Origin: Microbacterium saccharophilum
Lineage (GTDB): Bacteria; Actinomycetota; Actinomycetes; Actinomycetales; Microbacteriaceae
Reading direction: 5' to 3'
Length of the DNA stretch: 64,000 nucleotides
NCBI RefSeq assembly: GCF_007992455.1
Contig: NZ_BKAH01000007.1
Span: forward strand, 62,001 to 126,000
Both the position numbers and the translations under genes were made by a program. This document shows positions 1 through 8,068 of this stretch, in pieces. The notes beneath the pieces are model-generated. The model worked only from the letters and a program-made list of their open reading frames with translations, had not been told where the DNA came from and ran no database searches. Position 1 is the first letter of the stretch; the number at the start of each line of letters is the position of its first letter.

Positions 1-898
1 TCCACCGCTCGACCTCGCGGGCCCAGTTCATCTTGACGACGTTGGGGACGACCGCCAGCAGCGGGTAAGCGCCCGCGACGGATGCCGCGAGCACGGACTC
101 CGCCGTCTTCCCGAGGCCCGGCTCATCGGCCAGGAGGAAGGAGCGGTGACCGGCGCGCACGGCTTCGAGGAAGCGGGACTGGTGCGGCATGATCTCGAGG
201 CCCTTGGGCGAGAGCCGGTCGAACTCGGGGACCTCCGGGAGGTCCATCGACGCGGCGCCGCCGCCGGCGCCGGTCTCGAACGCCTTGTACAGCGGTCCCA
301 TGAGCTCCCAGCCGTCCAGGCGCCGGCGCGGCGTGGGCTGCGGGGCGCGGAGGCTGACGTCGGGCGCGAGGAACGGGTTCGACTCGCGACGCGCGTCGAT
401 CTGCGGGGGGACGACCTGCCGCTCGGCGAGGGCCGCCGGGACGACGGACGCCTGCACCGGCGCGGCGTCGGTGATGATGAGCTCATCCTCGGGCAGGTCG
501 GCGCCCGACTCGAGGAGCCAGTCGCGGCGCATCCGGCGGGCGACCGGGGAGGTCGCCTGGTCGACTTCGAGCAGCTGGATGAGCGACGTGTCGCGGGCCG
601 CGGTCTTCGCGAGGATCGTCGCCACTCCGTCGAGGCGCTTGAGCAGCTCGGCGCGCGCGGCGGCCGGCACGTCCTCGTCGGCCTTGACCCGCGCCCGCTC
701 CTCGCGGACGAGGAAGGCGATGACCTGGAACTTGACGCGGTTGGTGGGGCCGAGCTTGCCGCGCTGGGCCTTCGCCTCGACCTCGCGCACCTTGCGGGCG
801 AGGATCGGGATGAGGGGCGCGTCGTCGTCGCGTCGAGCCGATGAGCCCGAACGACGCCGGGACGACGACTTGCGTGCGGTGGATGCCGTGGTCGGCAT
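1..898 (-). CDS. SNF2/DEAD-box-type helicase, N-terminal part (runs off window)
   Basis: The gene enters from the left edge and reads leftward, so only the first 299 codons are present. The ATG at 896-898 starts a basic, Ser/Arg-rich tail (MPTTASTARKSSSRRRSG). It is followed by a charged region of about 200 residues without an obvious domain, then the start of a SNF2-like ATPase core. A Walker A motif of the form DEPGLGKT lies at about residues 255-262, followed by the segment VVPNVVKMNWAREVERW typical of SNF2 motif Ia. SNF2 proteins are ATP-driven DNA or protein-complex remodellers; the substrate here cannot be told. The ATPase lobes that would confirm the subfamily lie outside the window. 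There is no operon partner downstream in view, and copA ends 184 bp upstream on the same strand. Confidence 0.8.
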   Translation of the reverse strand, partial: MPTTASTARKSSSRRRSGSSARRDDDAPLIPILARKVREVEAKAQRGKLGPTNRVKFQVIAFLVREERARVKADEDVPAAARAELLKRLDGVATILAKTAARDTSLIQLLEVDQATSPVARRMRRDWLLESGADLPEDELIITDAAPVQASVVPAALAERQVVPPQIDARRESNPFLAPDVSLRAPQPTPRRRLDGWELMGPLYKAFETGAGGGAASMDLPEVPEFDRLSPKGLEIMPHQSRFLEAVRAGHRSFLLADEPGLGKTAESVLAASVAGAYPLLAVVPNVVKMNWAREVERW

Positions 899-1082
899 GC
901 TCCTCCTGAGCGTGAGAGCCGGCGCAGGGCCGGCTGTCCGGCGATCGTGCGGCCGGTCGAACGGAGTCGCCGCGAAGCGGCGGCGGGAATACGTGGGGCC
1001 CGATCCTCCCGGCTGCGGGTACTCGCTTCTGCGAGCTGCGGCGACGGCGGGGTGCGGTCCTCGCGGAAAGTCTAGCGCGTCG

Positions 1083-3341
1083 TCACGGCGCCGTGCGCAA
1101 GCGCAGGCTGTTGAGCACGACGAACACGCTGGAGAACGCCATGGCCGCGCCCGCGATCATCGGGTTCAGGAGGCCGAGCGCTGCCAGCGGCAGCGCGGCG
1201 ACGTTGTACGCGAAGGCCCAGAACAGGTTGCCGCGGATGACCCGCATCGTGCGACGGCTCAGCCGGATCGCGGTGACCACGGGGGCGATGCCGTGCCCGG
1301 CGAGGGCGATGTCGCTCGCGTGCATGGCGGCGTCGGTCCCGCCGCCCATCGCGATGCCGAGATCGGCGGTGGCGAGCGCCGCGGCGTCGTTGACGCCGTC
1401 GCCGACCATGGCGACGCGGTGCCCCTCGGCGCGCAGGCGCGCGATCTCGTCGACCTTGCCCTCCGGCAGGACGCCCGCGATGACGCGGTCGATTCCGACG
1501 GCGTGGGCGGCGGCGCGCGCGGCGCCGGCGTTGTCGCCGGTGAGCAGGATGACGTCCAGGCCCAGGCGCCGGAGAGCCCCGATGGTCTCGGCGCTGTCAT
1601 CGCGCACCGTGTCGGCGACCGCGAGGACGGCGCGCACGCGGCCGTCCCAGCCGGCGACGACGGCGGTCGCCCCGTCCGCCTCGATGCGGTCGACGGCGGC
1701 GCGGGCCGCCTCCGGGAGCGCACCGGCCTGCGCGGCGGCGAACGCCGCACGACCGGCGAACACCGCATGCCCGTCGACGGTGCCGGTGACGCCCCGTCCC
1801 GCGAGGCCCGCGAAATCGGCCACCGGCGCGTGCTCCGCCGTGAGGCCGGCGAGCGCGCGGGCGAGGGGATGCTCGGATGCGTGCTCGAGCGAGCCGATCA
1901 GGTGCTGGATGTCGGCGGTCGCGGCGTCGCCGACCCGGGTGACGGCGACGACCGTCATCCGCCCCTCGGTGACGGTCCCGGTCTTGTCGAGGACGATCGT
2001 GTCGATGCGCTCGGCGCTCTCGAGGGCCTCCGGGCCCGTGATGAGGACGCCCAGCTGGGCGCCGCGGCCGGTGCCGACGAGGATCGCGATGGGGGTCGCG
2101 AGGCCCAGTGCGCACGGGCAGGCGATGATGAGCACGGCCACGGCGGCGGTGAAGCCCGCGGCCGGCGGCTGCCCCGCGGCGATCCAGCCGAGGAGGGTCA
2201 GCACGGCGAGCGCGATGACGATGGGCACGAAGACCGCCGAGATGCGGTCGGCGAGGCGCTGCACGCGGCTCTTCCCCGCCTGGGCCTCCTCCACGAGGCG
2301 TGCGAGGTGCGCGAGGCGCGTGTCGTCGCCGACGCTCGTGGCCTCGACGATCAGCCGGCCGTCGGCGGCGAGCGTGCCGCCGGTCACGGCATCCCCGGCG
2401 CTCACGTCGACGGGGACGGATTCGCCGGTCATCATGCTCTCGTCGACCGAGGCGCGGCCCTCGCGGACGATGCCGTCGGTGGCCACCTTCTCCCCGGGCC
2501 GGACGACGAACACGTCGCCGACGCGGAGGCGCTCGACCGGGACGCGTGTGCCGTCGGCGAGTTCGACGTCCTTCGCGGCGAGCTGCAGCAGCGCGTGCAG
2601 GGCGGCGCCGGCGCGCCCCTTCGAGCGCTGCTCGATGAAGCGTCCGAGGAGGAGGAAGACGGTGACGGCGGCGGCGACCTCGAAGTAGACGAGCGCCGTC
2701 GCGTCGTGCACGGGGCCGAACAGGACGACCTCGTGCATCAGGCCGATCCGGCCGGCCGAGCCGAAGAGCAGCGCCCACACGCTCCAGCCGAACGCGGCCA
2801 TCGTGCCGAGCGTGATGAGGGTGTCCATCGTCATGGCGCCGTGGCGCGCGTTCGCGAGGGTGGCACGGTGGAACGGCCAGCCGCCCCACAGCACGATGGG
2901 CGCCGTGAGGACGAGGGAGACCCACTGCCAGCCGGGGAACTGCCAGGCCGGGATCATGCCGAACGCGACGACCGGGACGGCGAGTGCGAGGCTCACGAGC
3001 AGGCGGGTGCGCAGCGGCGTCGAGCCGGGCCTGTCGGCGACGTCGTGGACGTGCCCACCCTCGGCCTCGTGCGCGGGGGCGTCGTGTCCCGCGGGCTCCG
3101 TCCGCGGCGTGCGGATCTCCGCGTCGTAGCCGGCTTCACGGACGGCCGCGACGAGCCGCTCCGGGTCGAGGTCCTGCGGGAAGCTGACACGAGCGGTCTC
3201 GGTCGCGAGGTTGACGGATGCCGTCACGCCCTCGACCAGCTGCAGCCGCTTCTCCACGCGTGCGACGCAGCTCGCGCAGGTCATGCCCTCGATGTCGAGG
3301 ACGGCGCCCCGCACCGCGGCACCGTCCGGTGCCGCGGTCAT
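1083..3341 (-). CDS. copA: Copper-exporting P1B-type ATPase CopA
   Basis: A 752-residue P-type ATPase that pumps Cu(I) out of the cell using ATP. It has an N-terminal HMA metal-binding domain with GMTCASC at residues 19-25, a His-containing linker, eight predicted membrane helices, and the TGES actuator motif. The membrane CPC metal site (ACPCALGLATP) is near residue 408, the phosphorylated Asp in DKTGT near 451, the HP motif (ASEHPLARAL) follows, and GDGVND is near 645. All diagnostic P1B-1 residues are intact and the length is normal. The start codon overlaps the copZ stop by one base (TGATG), which indicates translational coupling and one copZ-copA transcript. The CsoR-type palindrome upstream of copZ suggests copper-dependent derepression. 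Silver as a second substrate is possible. Confidence 0.96.
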   Translation of the reverse strand: MTAAPDGAAVRGAVLDIEGMTCASCVARVEKRLQLVEGVTASVNLATETARVSFPQDLDPERLVAAVREAGYDAEIRTPRTEPAGHDAPAHEAEGGHVHDVADRPGSTPLRTRLLVSLALAVPVVAFGMIPAWQFPGWQWVSLVLTAPIVLWGGWPFHRATLANARHGAMTMDTLITLGTMAAFGWSVWALLFGSAGRIGLMHEVVLFGPVHDATALVYFEVAAAVTVFLLLGRFIEQRSKGRAGAALHALLQLAAKDVELADGTRVPVERLRVGDVFVVRPGEKVATDGIVREGRASVDESMMTGESVPVDVSAGDAVTGGTLAADGRLIVEATSVGDDTRLAHLARLVEEAQAGKSRVQRLADRISAVFVPIVIALAVLTLLGWIAAGQPPAAGFTAAVAVLIIACPCALGLATPIAILVGTGRGAQLGVLITGPEALESAERIDTIVLDKTGTVTEGRMTVVAVTRVGDAATADIQHLIGSLEHASEHPLARALAGLTAEHAPVADFAGLAGRGVTGTVDGHAVFAGRAAFAAAQAGALPEAARAAVDRIEADGATAVVAGWDGRVRAVLAVADTVRDDSAETIGALRRLGLDVILLTGDNAGAARAAAHAVGIDRVIAGVLPEGKVDEIARLRAEGHRVAMVGDGVNDAAALATADLGIAMGGGTDAAMHASDIALAGHGIAPVVTAIRLSRRTMRVIRGNLFWAFAYNVAALPLAALGLLNPMIAGAAMAFSSVFVVLNSLRLRTAP

Positions 3342-3553
3342 CAGCGGCGGCCGGTGAGACTGTAGCCCGCCTCGGCGACGGCGGCGGCGATGGCCTCGTC
3401 GGCGGGCATGGCGTCACCGGTGACGGTGACCGTCTTCGCCGCGACGTCGACGGCGACCTCGGACACGCCGGCCACGGCGCTCACCTCGCGGGTGACGGCG
3501 GCGGCGCAGTGGCCGCAGGTCATTCCTTCGACGGTGTAGGCCTGGGTGCTCAT
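3341..3553 (-). CDS. copZ: CopZ-type heavy-metal-binding chaperone
   Basis: A 70-residue single HMA domain with the metal-binding motif GMTCGHC near residues 9-15 and the ferredoxin-like pattern (SEVAVDVAAKTVTVTG, then EAIAAAVAEAGYSL). Such proteins carry Cu(I) in the cytosol and hand it to the CopA ATPase, whose gene follows with a one-base stop/start overlap. The ATG is preceded by a good GAGGAG ribosome site. A near-perfect palindrome about 40 bp upstream is the probable repressor site. The size and gene order (chaperone then pump) are standard for actinobacterial copper operons. No csoR gene is in the window, so the regulator must be encoded elsewhere. Confidence 0.94.
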   Translation of the reverse strand: MSTQAYTVEGMTCGHCAAAVTREVSAVAGVSEVAVDVAAKTVTVTGDAMPADEAIAAAVAEAGYSLTGRR

Positions 3554-3592
3554 GGGGTTCTCCTCGTGGTGTGTTCACCTGCCCCAACAGAG

Positions 3593-3607
3593 TACCCCCC
3601 GGGGGTA
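3593..3607. promoter_or_regulatory. CsoR-type copper operator upstream of copZ
   Basis: TACCCCCCGGGGGTA is a perfect palindrome around one central C. It lies 40 bp upstream of the copZ start and only 5 bp after the stop codon of the upstream phosphodiesterase gene. GC-rich palindromes of the form TACCCC...GGGGTA are the known operator type of the CsoR family in actinobacteria. Given its place in front of a copper chaperone/ATPase pair, a CsoR-like repressor released by Cu(I) is the likely partner (inference). Confidence 0.75.
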
Positions 3608-3611
3608 TTCC

Positions 3612-4496
3612 TCAGTCCGACGCGAGGCCGCGCTGCCAGAGGTCGAGGGCGCCGGGGTCGTCGGTGACGATCCCGTCCACCCCCCACCCCACGGCGGCAT
3701 CCCAGTGCCGGTCGCTGTTGAGCGTGTAGACCACGACGCGGAGGTCGGCGTCGTGCAGCTCGGCGACGACCTCGGGACGGGCCGCGACCGCCGCACGGTC
3801 GACGACGATGCCGCGGACGTCGACCTCCCGCATGGCCTGCACGGCATCGGCGGGGATCGTGCGCAGGATTGCCATCCGCGGAATCGCATCCGTCCGGGCC
3901 GCCACGAGGGCGAGGGTCCGGGCGTCGAAGCTCGCGGCCACGACGCGCCGTTCGAGTCCGCGGGACAGCACGGCGTCGGCGAGCGCCGCAGCGGCGTCTG
4001 TCGTCCAGGTGCCCTTGAGGTCGAGCAGGGCGCGGCCGTCCCGCTCGGCCAGCAGGTCGAGGAACTCCACCGCCGTAGGCACGGGCGTCCCGGCGTAGCG
4101 GGGCGCGTACCAGGACCCTGCATCGAGCGCCCGGACCTCGGCGAGTGTCAGCCGCGCGAGGGGCCCGTGTCCGTCCGTAGTGCGGTCGACCATGGCGTCG
4201 TGCATCAGGACGGCGTGGCCGTCGGCGGTGAGCGCGAGGTCGACCTCGACGTACTCGAAGCCGGCCGCGAGCGCAGCCGCCACGGCGGGCAGGGTGTTCT
4301 CCGGCGCCGCCTCCGCACCCCCGCGGTGGCTCGCGATGAACACGCGCTCGCCGGGCGTGCGCACCGTGCCCCACAGGTCCTGCGCGGAGATCCTCGTGGG
4401 CGTCACCCCGGTCATGATGACCACGACGCACGCCACGGCGAGCGCGCAGACGATGAGCAGGGCGGGAAGCCGTTCGGCCGTCCTCGATTCGGGCAT
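3612..4496 (-). CDS. Glycerophosphodiester phosphodiesterase, membrane-anchored
   Basis: A 294-residue protein with one hydrophobic N-terminal segment (about residues 9-30, LLIVCALAVACVVVIM), then a GDPD TIM-barrel. The hallmark motifs are HRGG (about 57-60), PENT, the metal-binding pair EVD in FEYVEVDLALTADG, and the catalytic HD in AVLMHD. The family hydrolyses glycerophosphodiesters to glycerol-3-phosphate and an alcohol; with this anchor the active site would face outward, serving phosphate or glycerol scavenging. The promoter region holds an 11-bp-period direct repeat that resembles phosphate-regulon boxes. The next gene on the same strand, copZ, starts after the operator and probably has its own promoter. 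Some members degrade teichoic-acid glycerophosphate; the sequence alone does not separate these roles. Confidence 0.9.
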   Translation of the reverse strand: MPESRTAERLPALLIVCALAVACVVVIMTGVTPTRISAQDLWGTVRTPGERVFIASHRGGAEAAPENTLPAVAAALAAGFEYVEVDLALTADGHAVLMHDAMVDRTTDGHGPLARLTLAEVRALDAGSWYAPRYAGTPVPTAVEFLDLLAERDGRALLDLKGTWTTDAAAALADAVLSRGLERRVVAASFDARTLALVAARTDAIPRMAILRTIPADAVQAMREVDVRGIVVDRAAVAARPEVVAELHDADLRVVVYTLNSDRHWDAAVGWGVDGIVTDDPGALDLWQRGLASD

Positions 4497-4537
4497 CGGG
4501 GTGGTCCTTCACTTCGGTGACGTCGTCGTCGCGGCCC

Positions 4538-4543
4538 ACTGTA
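4538..4543 (-). promoter_or_regulatory. -10 element of the phosphodiesterase gene
   Basis: On the minus strand the hexamer reads TACAGT, about 42 bp before the phosphodiesterase ATG. That gives a leader of roughly 35 nt. The region that would be -35 falls inside the direct repeat at 4551-4569, which suits activator-dependent control. Confidence 0.4.
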
Positions 4544-4550
4544 GCGGAGG

Positions 4551-4569
4551 CCGTTACCTTTCCGTTACC
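4551..4569. promoter_or_regulatory. Direct-repeat box with 11-bp period (candidate Pho box)
   Basis: The 8-mer CCGTTACC occurs at 4551-4558 and again at 4562-4569, separated by 3 bp, so the period is 11 bp, one helical turn. Tandem half-sites with this spacing are typical of OmpR/PhoB-class response regulators, including the phosphate regulators of actinobacteria. The box lies over the -35 region of the phosphodiesterase promoter. Assignment to a particular regulator is inference. Confidence 0.45.
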
Positions 4570-4607
4570 ACTGCGTCGGTGCTTCGCGCGGCCCCTGGCG
4601 GTCGGCG

Positions 4608-4613
4608 TACGCT
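4608..4613 (+). promoter_or_regulatory. -10 element of leaderless deoC
   Basis: TACGCT is followed by six bases and then the deoC ATG, and there is no Shine-Dalgarno sequence. Transcription would start at or within a base of the start codon, so the mRNA should be leaderless. Confidence 0.6.
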
Positions 4614-4619
4614 GGCTGC

Positions 4620-5336
4620 ATGGCCACTATCTCCGAGCGCGAACTCGCCGCGACCCTCGACCACGCGATCCTCAAGCCCGAACTGACGCGCGATCAGGTC
4701 GATGCCGAACTCGACATCGCCGCCGAGTGGGGCGTGTTCAGCGTGTGCGTGCGCCCGAGCGACATCGCCCACGCCGCCAGCCGGCTCGCCGGCACGGGAG
4801 TGGCCGTTGGCACCGTCATCGGCTTCCCGCACGGCACCACTTCGACGGCCGCGAAGGTCGCCGAGGTGCGTCAGGCGCTCGCCGACGGCGCGACCGAGGT
4901 CGACATGGTCGTCAACATCGGCGCGCTCCGCTCCGGCTTCGACGATGTCGTCACCGACGACATCCGCGCCGTCGTCGAGGCGGCCTCCGGTCACATCACG
5001 AAGGTGATCCTCGAGACGGCATACCTCGATGACGAGCAGATCGCCCGCGGCAGCCGCCTGACCGAGGCCGGCGGCGCGCACTTCGTCAAGACGTCCACCG
5101 GTTTCGCCGGCGGCGGCGCGACCGTCGAGCACGTCCGCCTCATGCGTGCGAACGTCGGCCCGGCTGTGCAGGTCAAGGCCTCCGGCGGAGTCCGCAGCTA
5201 CGCCGACGCCCTCGCCATGATCGCCGCCGGCGCGACCCGCCTCGGCACGAGCGGCAGCGCCGTCATCCTGGGCGAGGCACGCCGGGTGGATGCCGGTGAG
5301 GGCGCGACCGGCGCGGTCGACGACTCGTCCTACTGA
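4620..5336 (+). CDS. deoC: Deoxyribose-phosphate aldolase
   Basis: A 238-residue class I aldolase that splits 2-deoxyribose-5-phosphate into acetaldehyde and glyceraldehyde-3-phosphate, the last step of deoxynucleoside breakdown. Visible motifs are VDMVVNIGALRSG (catalytic Asp region), KVILETAYL, the Schiff-base Lys in FVKTSTGF near residue 160, and VQVKASGGV near 190. The length matches the family. The start is the ATG placed 6 nt after a TACGCT hexamer, with no ribosome site, so a leaderless transcript is likely. The gene is divergent from the phosphodiesterase and convergent with ribF, with no deo-operon partners nearby. Confidence 0.95.
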   Translation: MATISERELAATLDHAILKPELTRDQVDAELDIAAEWGVFSVCVRPSDIAHAASRLAGTGVAVGTVIGFPHGTTSTAAKVAEVRQALADGATEVDMVVNIGALRSGFDDVVTDDIRAVVEAASGHITKVILETAYLDDEQIARGSRLTEAGGAHFVKTSTGFAGGGATVEHVRLMRANVGPAVQVKASGGVRSYADALAMIAAGATRLGTSGSAVILGEARRVDAGEGATGAVDDSSY

Positions 5337-5364
5337 CGCCCACACGGGCCGCGCGCGTCCTCGC

Positions 5365-6327
5365 TCAGGAGAGGGCGGCGCGCACGTCGGCGACGTCGTG
5401 GGTCATCTGCGCGATGAGCGGCTCGATGCCCTCGAACGCGACCATCCCGCGGATGCGGTCGGTGAAGGTCACCGAGACGCGGTGACCGTACAGGTCGAGG
5501 TCGGTCTCGTCCAGCACGTACGCCTCGACCTGGCGCACGAGCACGTCGTCGAAGGTCGGGTTCGTGCCGACGGAGATGGCCGCGGGGTAGCGGGTGACGG
5601 CGTGCATCGCCGCCGCCTCCGCGGACGGCCCCTCGTCGACGAGCCACCCGGCATAGACCCCGTCCGCGGGGATGAAGCCCTCCACGTCGGCGGACAGGTT
5701 CGCGGTCGGGAAGCCGAGCTCGCGGCCCCGCTTGAGCCCGTGGACGACCTCGCCCTGCACGGCGTGCGGACGCCCGAGCAGCCGGGCGGCACCCTCGACG
5801 TCGCCCTCGGCGAGGAGGGTGCGGACCCACGTCGAGGAGACGCGGCGACCGCCGCCCTCGACGTCGCCGACGACGTCGGCACGGAACCCGAACTCGGCGC
5901 CGAGTTCGCCCAGGAGCGCGGGGTCGCCCGCTCCCCCGCGGCCGAAGCGGAAGTCCTCGCCGACCAGGACCTTCACGACCCCGAGCGCGTCGACGAGGAC
6001 GTGCTCCACGAAGGCACGGGCGGTGAGGGAGGCCAGCTGCTCGTCGAAGCGGAGGACGAGCGTCGCGTCGACGCCCTGCTCCGCGAGGAGGTGCAGCTTC
6101 TGGTCGAGGCTGACGAGGGGCGCCGGGCAGATCTCGGGGCGCAGGAGGCTCAACGGGTTGCGGTCGAAGGTGACCGCGACGACGCGGGCGCCGGCATCCT
6201 CCGCGGCGACGCGCGCACGGTCGATGACGGCACGGTGACCGGAGTGCACGCCGTCGAACTTGCCGATCGCGATGACGCTCGGCCCGAATCCCGCCGGCAC
6301 CTCGGACGGCTCGCGGAAGACGATCAC
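5365..6327 (-). CDS. ribF: Bifunctional riboflavin kinase/FAD synthetase RibF
   Basis: A 320-residue cytosolic enzyme that phosphorylates riboflavin to FMN and adenylylates FMN to FAD. The N-terminal nucleotidyltransferase domain shows GKFDGVHSGH at residues 22-31, close to the GxFDGxHxGH signature. The C-terminal riboflavin kinase domain shows GRELGFPTANL near residue 205. The GTG start overlaps the stop of the upstream membrane-protein gene (GTGA), which supports this start over longer readings that run into the neighbour. The gene sits downstream of truB in the order kinase-truB-membrane protein-membrane protein-ribF; truB-ribF proximity is common in bacteria. Confidence 0.95.
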   Translation of the reverse strand: MIVFREPSEVPAGFGPSVIAIGKFDGVHSGHRAVIDRARVAAEDAGARVVAVTFDRNPLSLLRPEICPAPLVSLDQKLHLLAEQGVDATLVLRFDEQLASLTARAFVEHVLVDALGVVKVLVGEDFRFGRGGAGDPALLGELGAEFGFRADVVGDVEGGGRRVSSTWVRTLLAEGDVEGAARLLGRPHAVQGEVVHGLKRGRELGFPTANLSADVEGFIPADGVYAGWLVDEGPSAEAAAMHAVTRYPAAISVGTNPTFDDVLVRQVEAYVLDETDLDLYGHRVSVTFTDRIRGMVAFEGIEPLIAQMTHDVADVRAALS

Positions 6328-6767
6328 CAGGACGACCGTTCCAGGGCGGGGTCGATCTCCTCGGCCACGGCGTTGCGCGTGTGGGTCAGCCACCACAGGC
6401 CCAGGAACGGCAGGACGAGCGGCACCCAGAGGTAGCCGGCCCCGAAGCCGGACCAGACGGTCGGGTGATCGAACAGCGCGGGGACGACGAGCGACAGCGT
6501 GCCGACGACGAGGACGCCGACGAGCTCGAAGCCGATCGCGACCCACGCGACGAGGTACCAGGCCCGCGACGCGCTCAGGATCAGGGCGAGGGTCGCGAGG
6601 ATGTAGACGACGGCGGCGAGCGCCGACAGCGAGTACGCCAGCGGAGCGGCGTCGAACTCGCGGACGATCTGGACGAAGGAGCGACCGGTGGCCGCCATCG
6701 CCATGATCGCGTAGACGATCACGAGGACGCGGGCGATGCCGGTCATGCGGGGGCGGGTCGTGGACAT
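6324..6767 (-). CDS. Small integral membrane protein, four helices
   Basis: A 147-residue protein that I do not recognise by function. It has four hydrophobic stretches, roughly residues 11-33, 43-65, 70-92 and 107-127, with short polar loops, a basic N-terminus (MSTTRPR) and an acidic C-terminal tail (EEIDPALERSS). No catalytic or ligand motif stands out. Its stop overlaps the ribF start by four bases (GTGA), so it is probably co-transcribed with ribF and with truB upstream. Membrane proteins of this kind are common beside ribF/truB in Microbacteriaceae, but a role in flavin supply would be guesswork. Confidence 0.75.
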   Translation of the reverse strand: MSTTRPRMTGIARVLVIVYAIMAMAATGRSFVQIVREFDAAPLAYSLSALAAVVYILATLALILSASRAWYLVAWVAIGFELVGVLVVGTLSLVVPALFDHPTVWSGFGAGYLWVPLVLPFLGLWWLTHTRNAVAEEIDPALERSSW

Positions 6768-6809
6768 GACCTGTCAATGATAGGCGGCGGAGAGCCTCCG
6801 CCCGCGCGC

Positions 6810-7178
6810 TCAGGCGACCTGGACGGTCCAGATCACGTGCATGCGCCACACCATGACCGCGACCGCGAGCGCGGCGATCCCCATGATGACGGTGCTCCAC
6901 CGGCTGCGCTCGATGAGCGCCCACGCGACACCGGCGGGGGGCAGGAGCACCGCCGAGACGAGGTACACCCAGTACTCCAGCGCGCTTCCCGACGGGGGGT
7001 TGCCGGCGAGGGGCGCGACGATCGCGATGACCACCTGGGCGATCAGGAGCAGGAGGATGAGGGCGAGCCCGCCCACCGACAGGTCGCTGGGGCGCCGGCC
7101 GGCGAGTCCCAGCACGATGCACAGCAGGCCGACGCCGCACGCGGCGACGAGCTGGACGATGGTGAACCACAGGATCAC
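6810..7178 (-). CDS. Small integral membrane protein
   Basis: A 122-residue hydrophobic protein with about four predicted helices (residues 2-26, 35-56, 69-87 and 96-115) and no recognised domain. Its GTG start overlaps the truB stop by four bases (GTGA), so translation is probably coupled to truB. It is unlike the next membrane protein in sequence. Function unknown; its place in a tight truB-ribF operon is the main reason to accept it as a real gene. Confidence 0.7.
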   Translation of the reverse strand: MILWFTIVQLVAACGVGLLCIVLGLAGRRPSDLSVGGLALILLLLIAQVVIAIVAPLAGNPPSGSALEYWVYLVSAVLLPPAGVAWALIERSRWSTVIMGIAALAVAVMVWRMHVIWTVQVA

Positions 7179-8068
7179 AGGGGCTCCTCAGCCATGTTCA
7201 TGATGCTCTTGACGTCGTCCCCGCGGCGCTCGACGATCCCGACGAGGCGGCCGTCCGGGTCGATGGCGGCGGGGTTCGCGGTGGCCAGCCGCGCGGCGGC
7301 GCCGGTGAGGCGCTTGCCGTGCCGGAGATCGCGGGCCTCCTCGGCGGTGACGGGGAAGGCGCCCAGGACGGAGGCAGCCACCTCGGCGTCGCCGCGCAGC
7401 GGGGTGTCCGGGGCGACGTCGGTGACCGCGTCGGTGACCTCGAACGGGCCGATGCGCGTGCGGCGGAGCCTCGTGAGATGCCCCCCGACGTCGAGCGCCG
7501 CACCGAGGTCCCGCGCGAGCGCGCGGATGTAGGTGCCGCTCGAGCAGTCCACGACGACGTCGAGGTCGATCACGCCGTCCGCCCGGCGGATGCCGGTGAC
7601 CTCGAACCGGGACACGGTGACCTCGCGCGCCGCGAGCTCGACATGCTCCCCCGCGCGGGCCAGATCGTAGGCGCGCCGGCCGCCGACCTTGATGGCTGAG
7701 ACGCGGCTCGGCACCTGCGAGATGGGTCCGGTCAGCGCGGCGACGCCGGCCGTGATGGCATCCTCGGTGACGGCGTCGATCGCGGCGGCATCCGCCCGTG
7801 TCGTCTCGACGCCGTCGGCGTCGTCGGAGTCGGTCGCGACGCCGAGGCGGATCGTCGCCTCGTACGTCTTGTCGAGGCCCACGATGTAGGTGAGGAGGCG
7901 GGTCGCGGGACCGACGCCGAGGACGAGGAGCCCGGTCGCCATGGGGTCCAGGGTCCCGGCGTGGCCGATCTTGCGGGTCTGCAGCGCGCGTCGCGCGCGG
8001 GCGACGACGTCGTGGCTCGTGATCCTGCCCGGCTTGTCGACCAGCAGGATGCCGCGGGGCGCGGCCAT
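7175..8068 (-). CDS. truB: tRNA pseudouridine(55) synthase TruB
   Basis: A 297-residue enzyme that converts U55 to pseudouridine in the T-loop of tRNAs. The start MAAPRGILLVDKPGRITSHD is typical of the family. The catalytic motif GHAGTLDPMATG holds the nucleophile Asp41, KTYEATIRLG follows, and RALARDLG lies in the conserved C-terminal part of the core. The ATG overlaps the stop of the upstream P-loop kinase gene (TGATG). In many bacteria truB follows rbfA directly; here mutY on the opposite strand and the kinase gene lie between them. Confidence 0.96.
   Translation of the reverse strand: MAAPRGILLVDKPGRITSHDVVARARRALQTRKIGHAGTLDPMATGLLVLGVGPATRLLTYIVGLDKTYEATIRLGVATDSDDADGVETTRADAAAIDAVTEDAITAGVAALTGPISQVPSRVSAIKVGGRRAYDLARAGEHVELAAREVTVSRFEVTGIRRADGVIDLDVVVDCSSGTYIRALARDLGAALDVGGHLTRLRRTRIGPFEVTDAVTDVAPDTPLRGDAEVAASVLGAFPVTAEEARDLRHGKRLTGAAARLATANPAAIDPDGRLVGIVERRGDDVKSIMNMAEEPL

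Noticed and set aside
917..935. Hairpin AGCCGGC/GCCGGCT between copA and the helicase as a terminator
   Set aside because: The stem is only 7 bp, no T-run follows on the minus strand, and short GC stems are expected by chance in this DNA.
189..3365. Long plus-strand frames opposite the helicase and copA
   Set aside because: No recognisable domain, Arg/Asp/Gly-dominated, while copA on the minus strand has every P-type ATPase motif.
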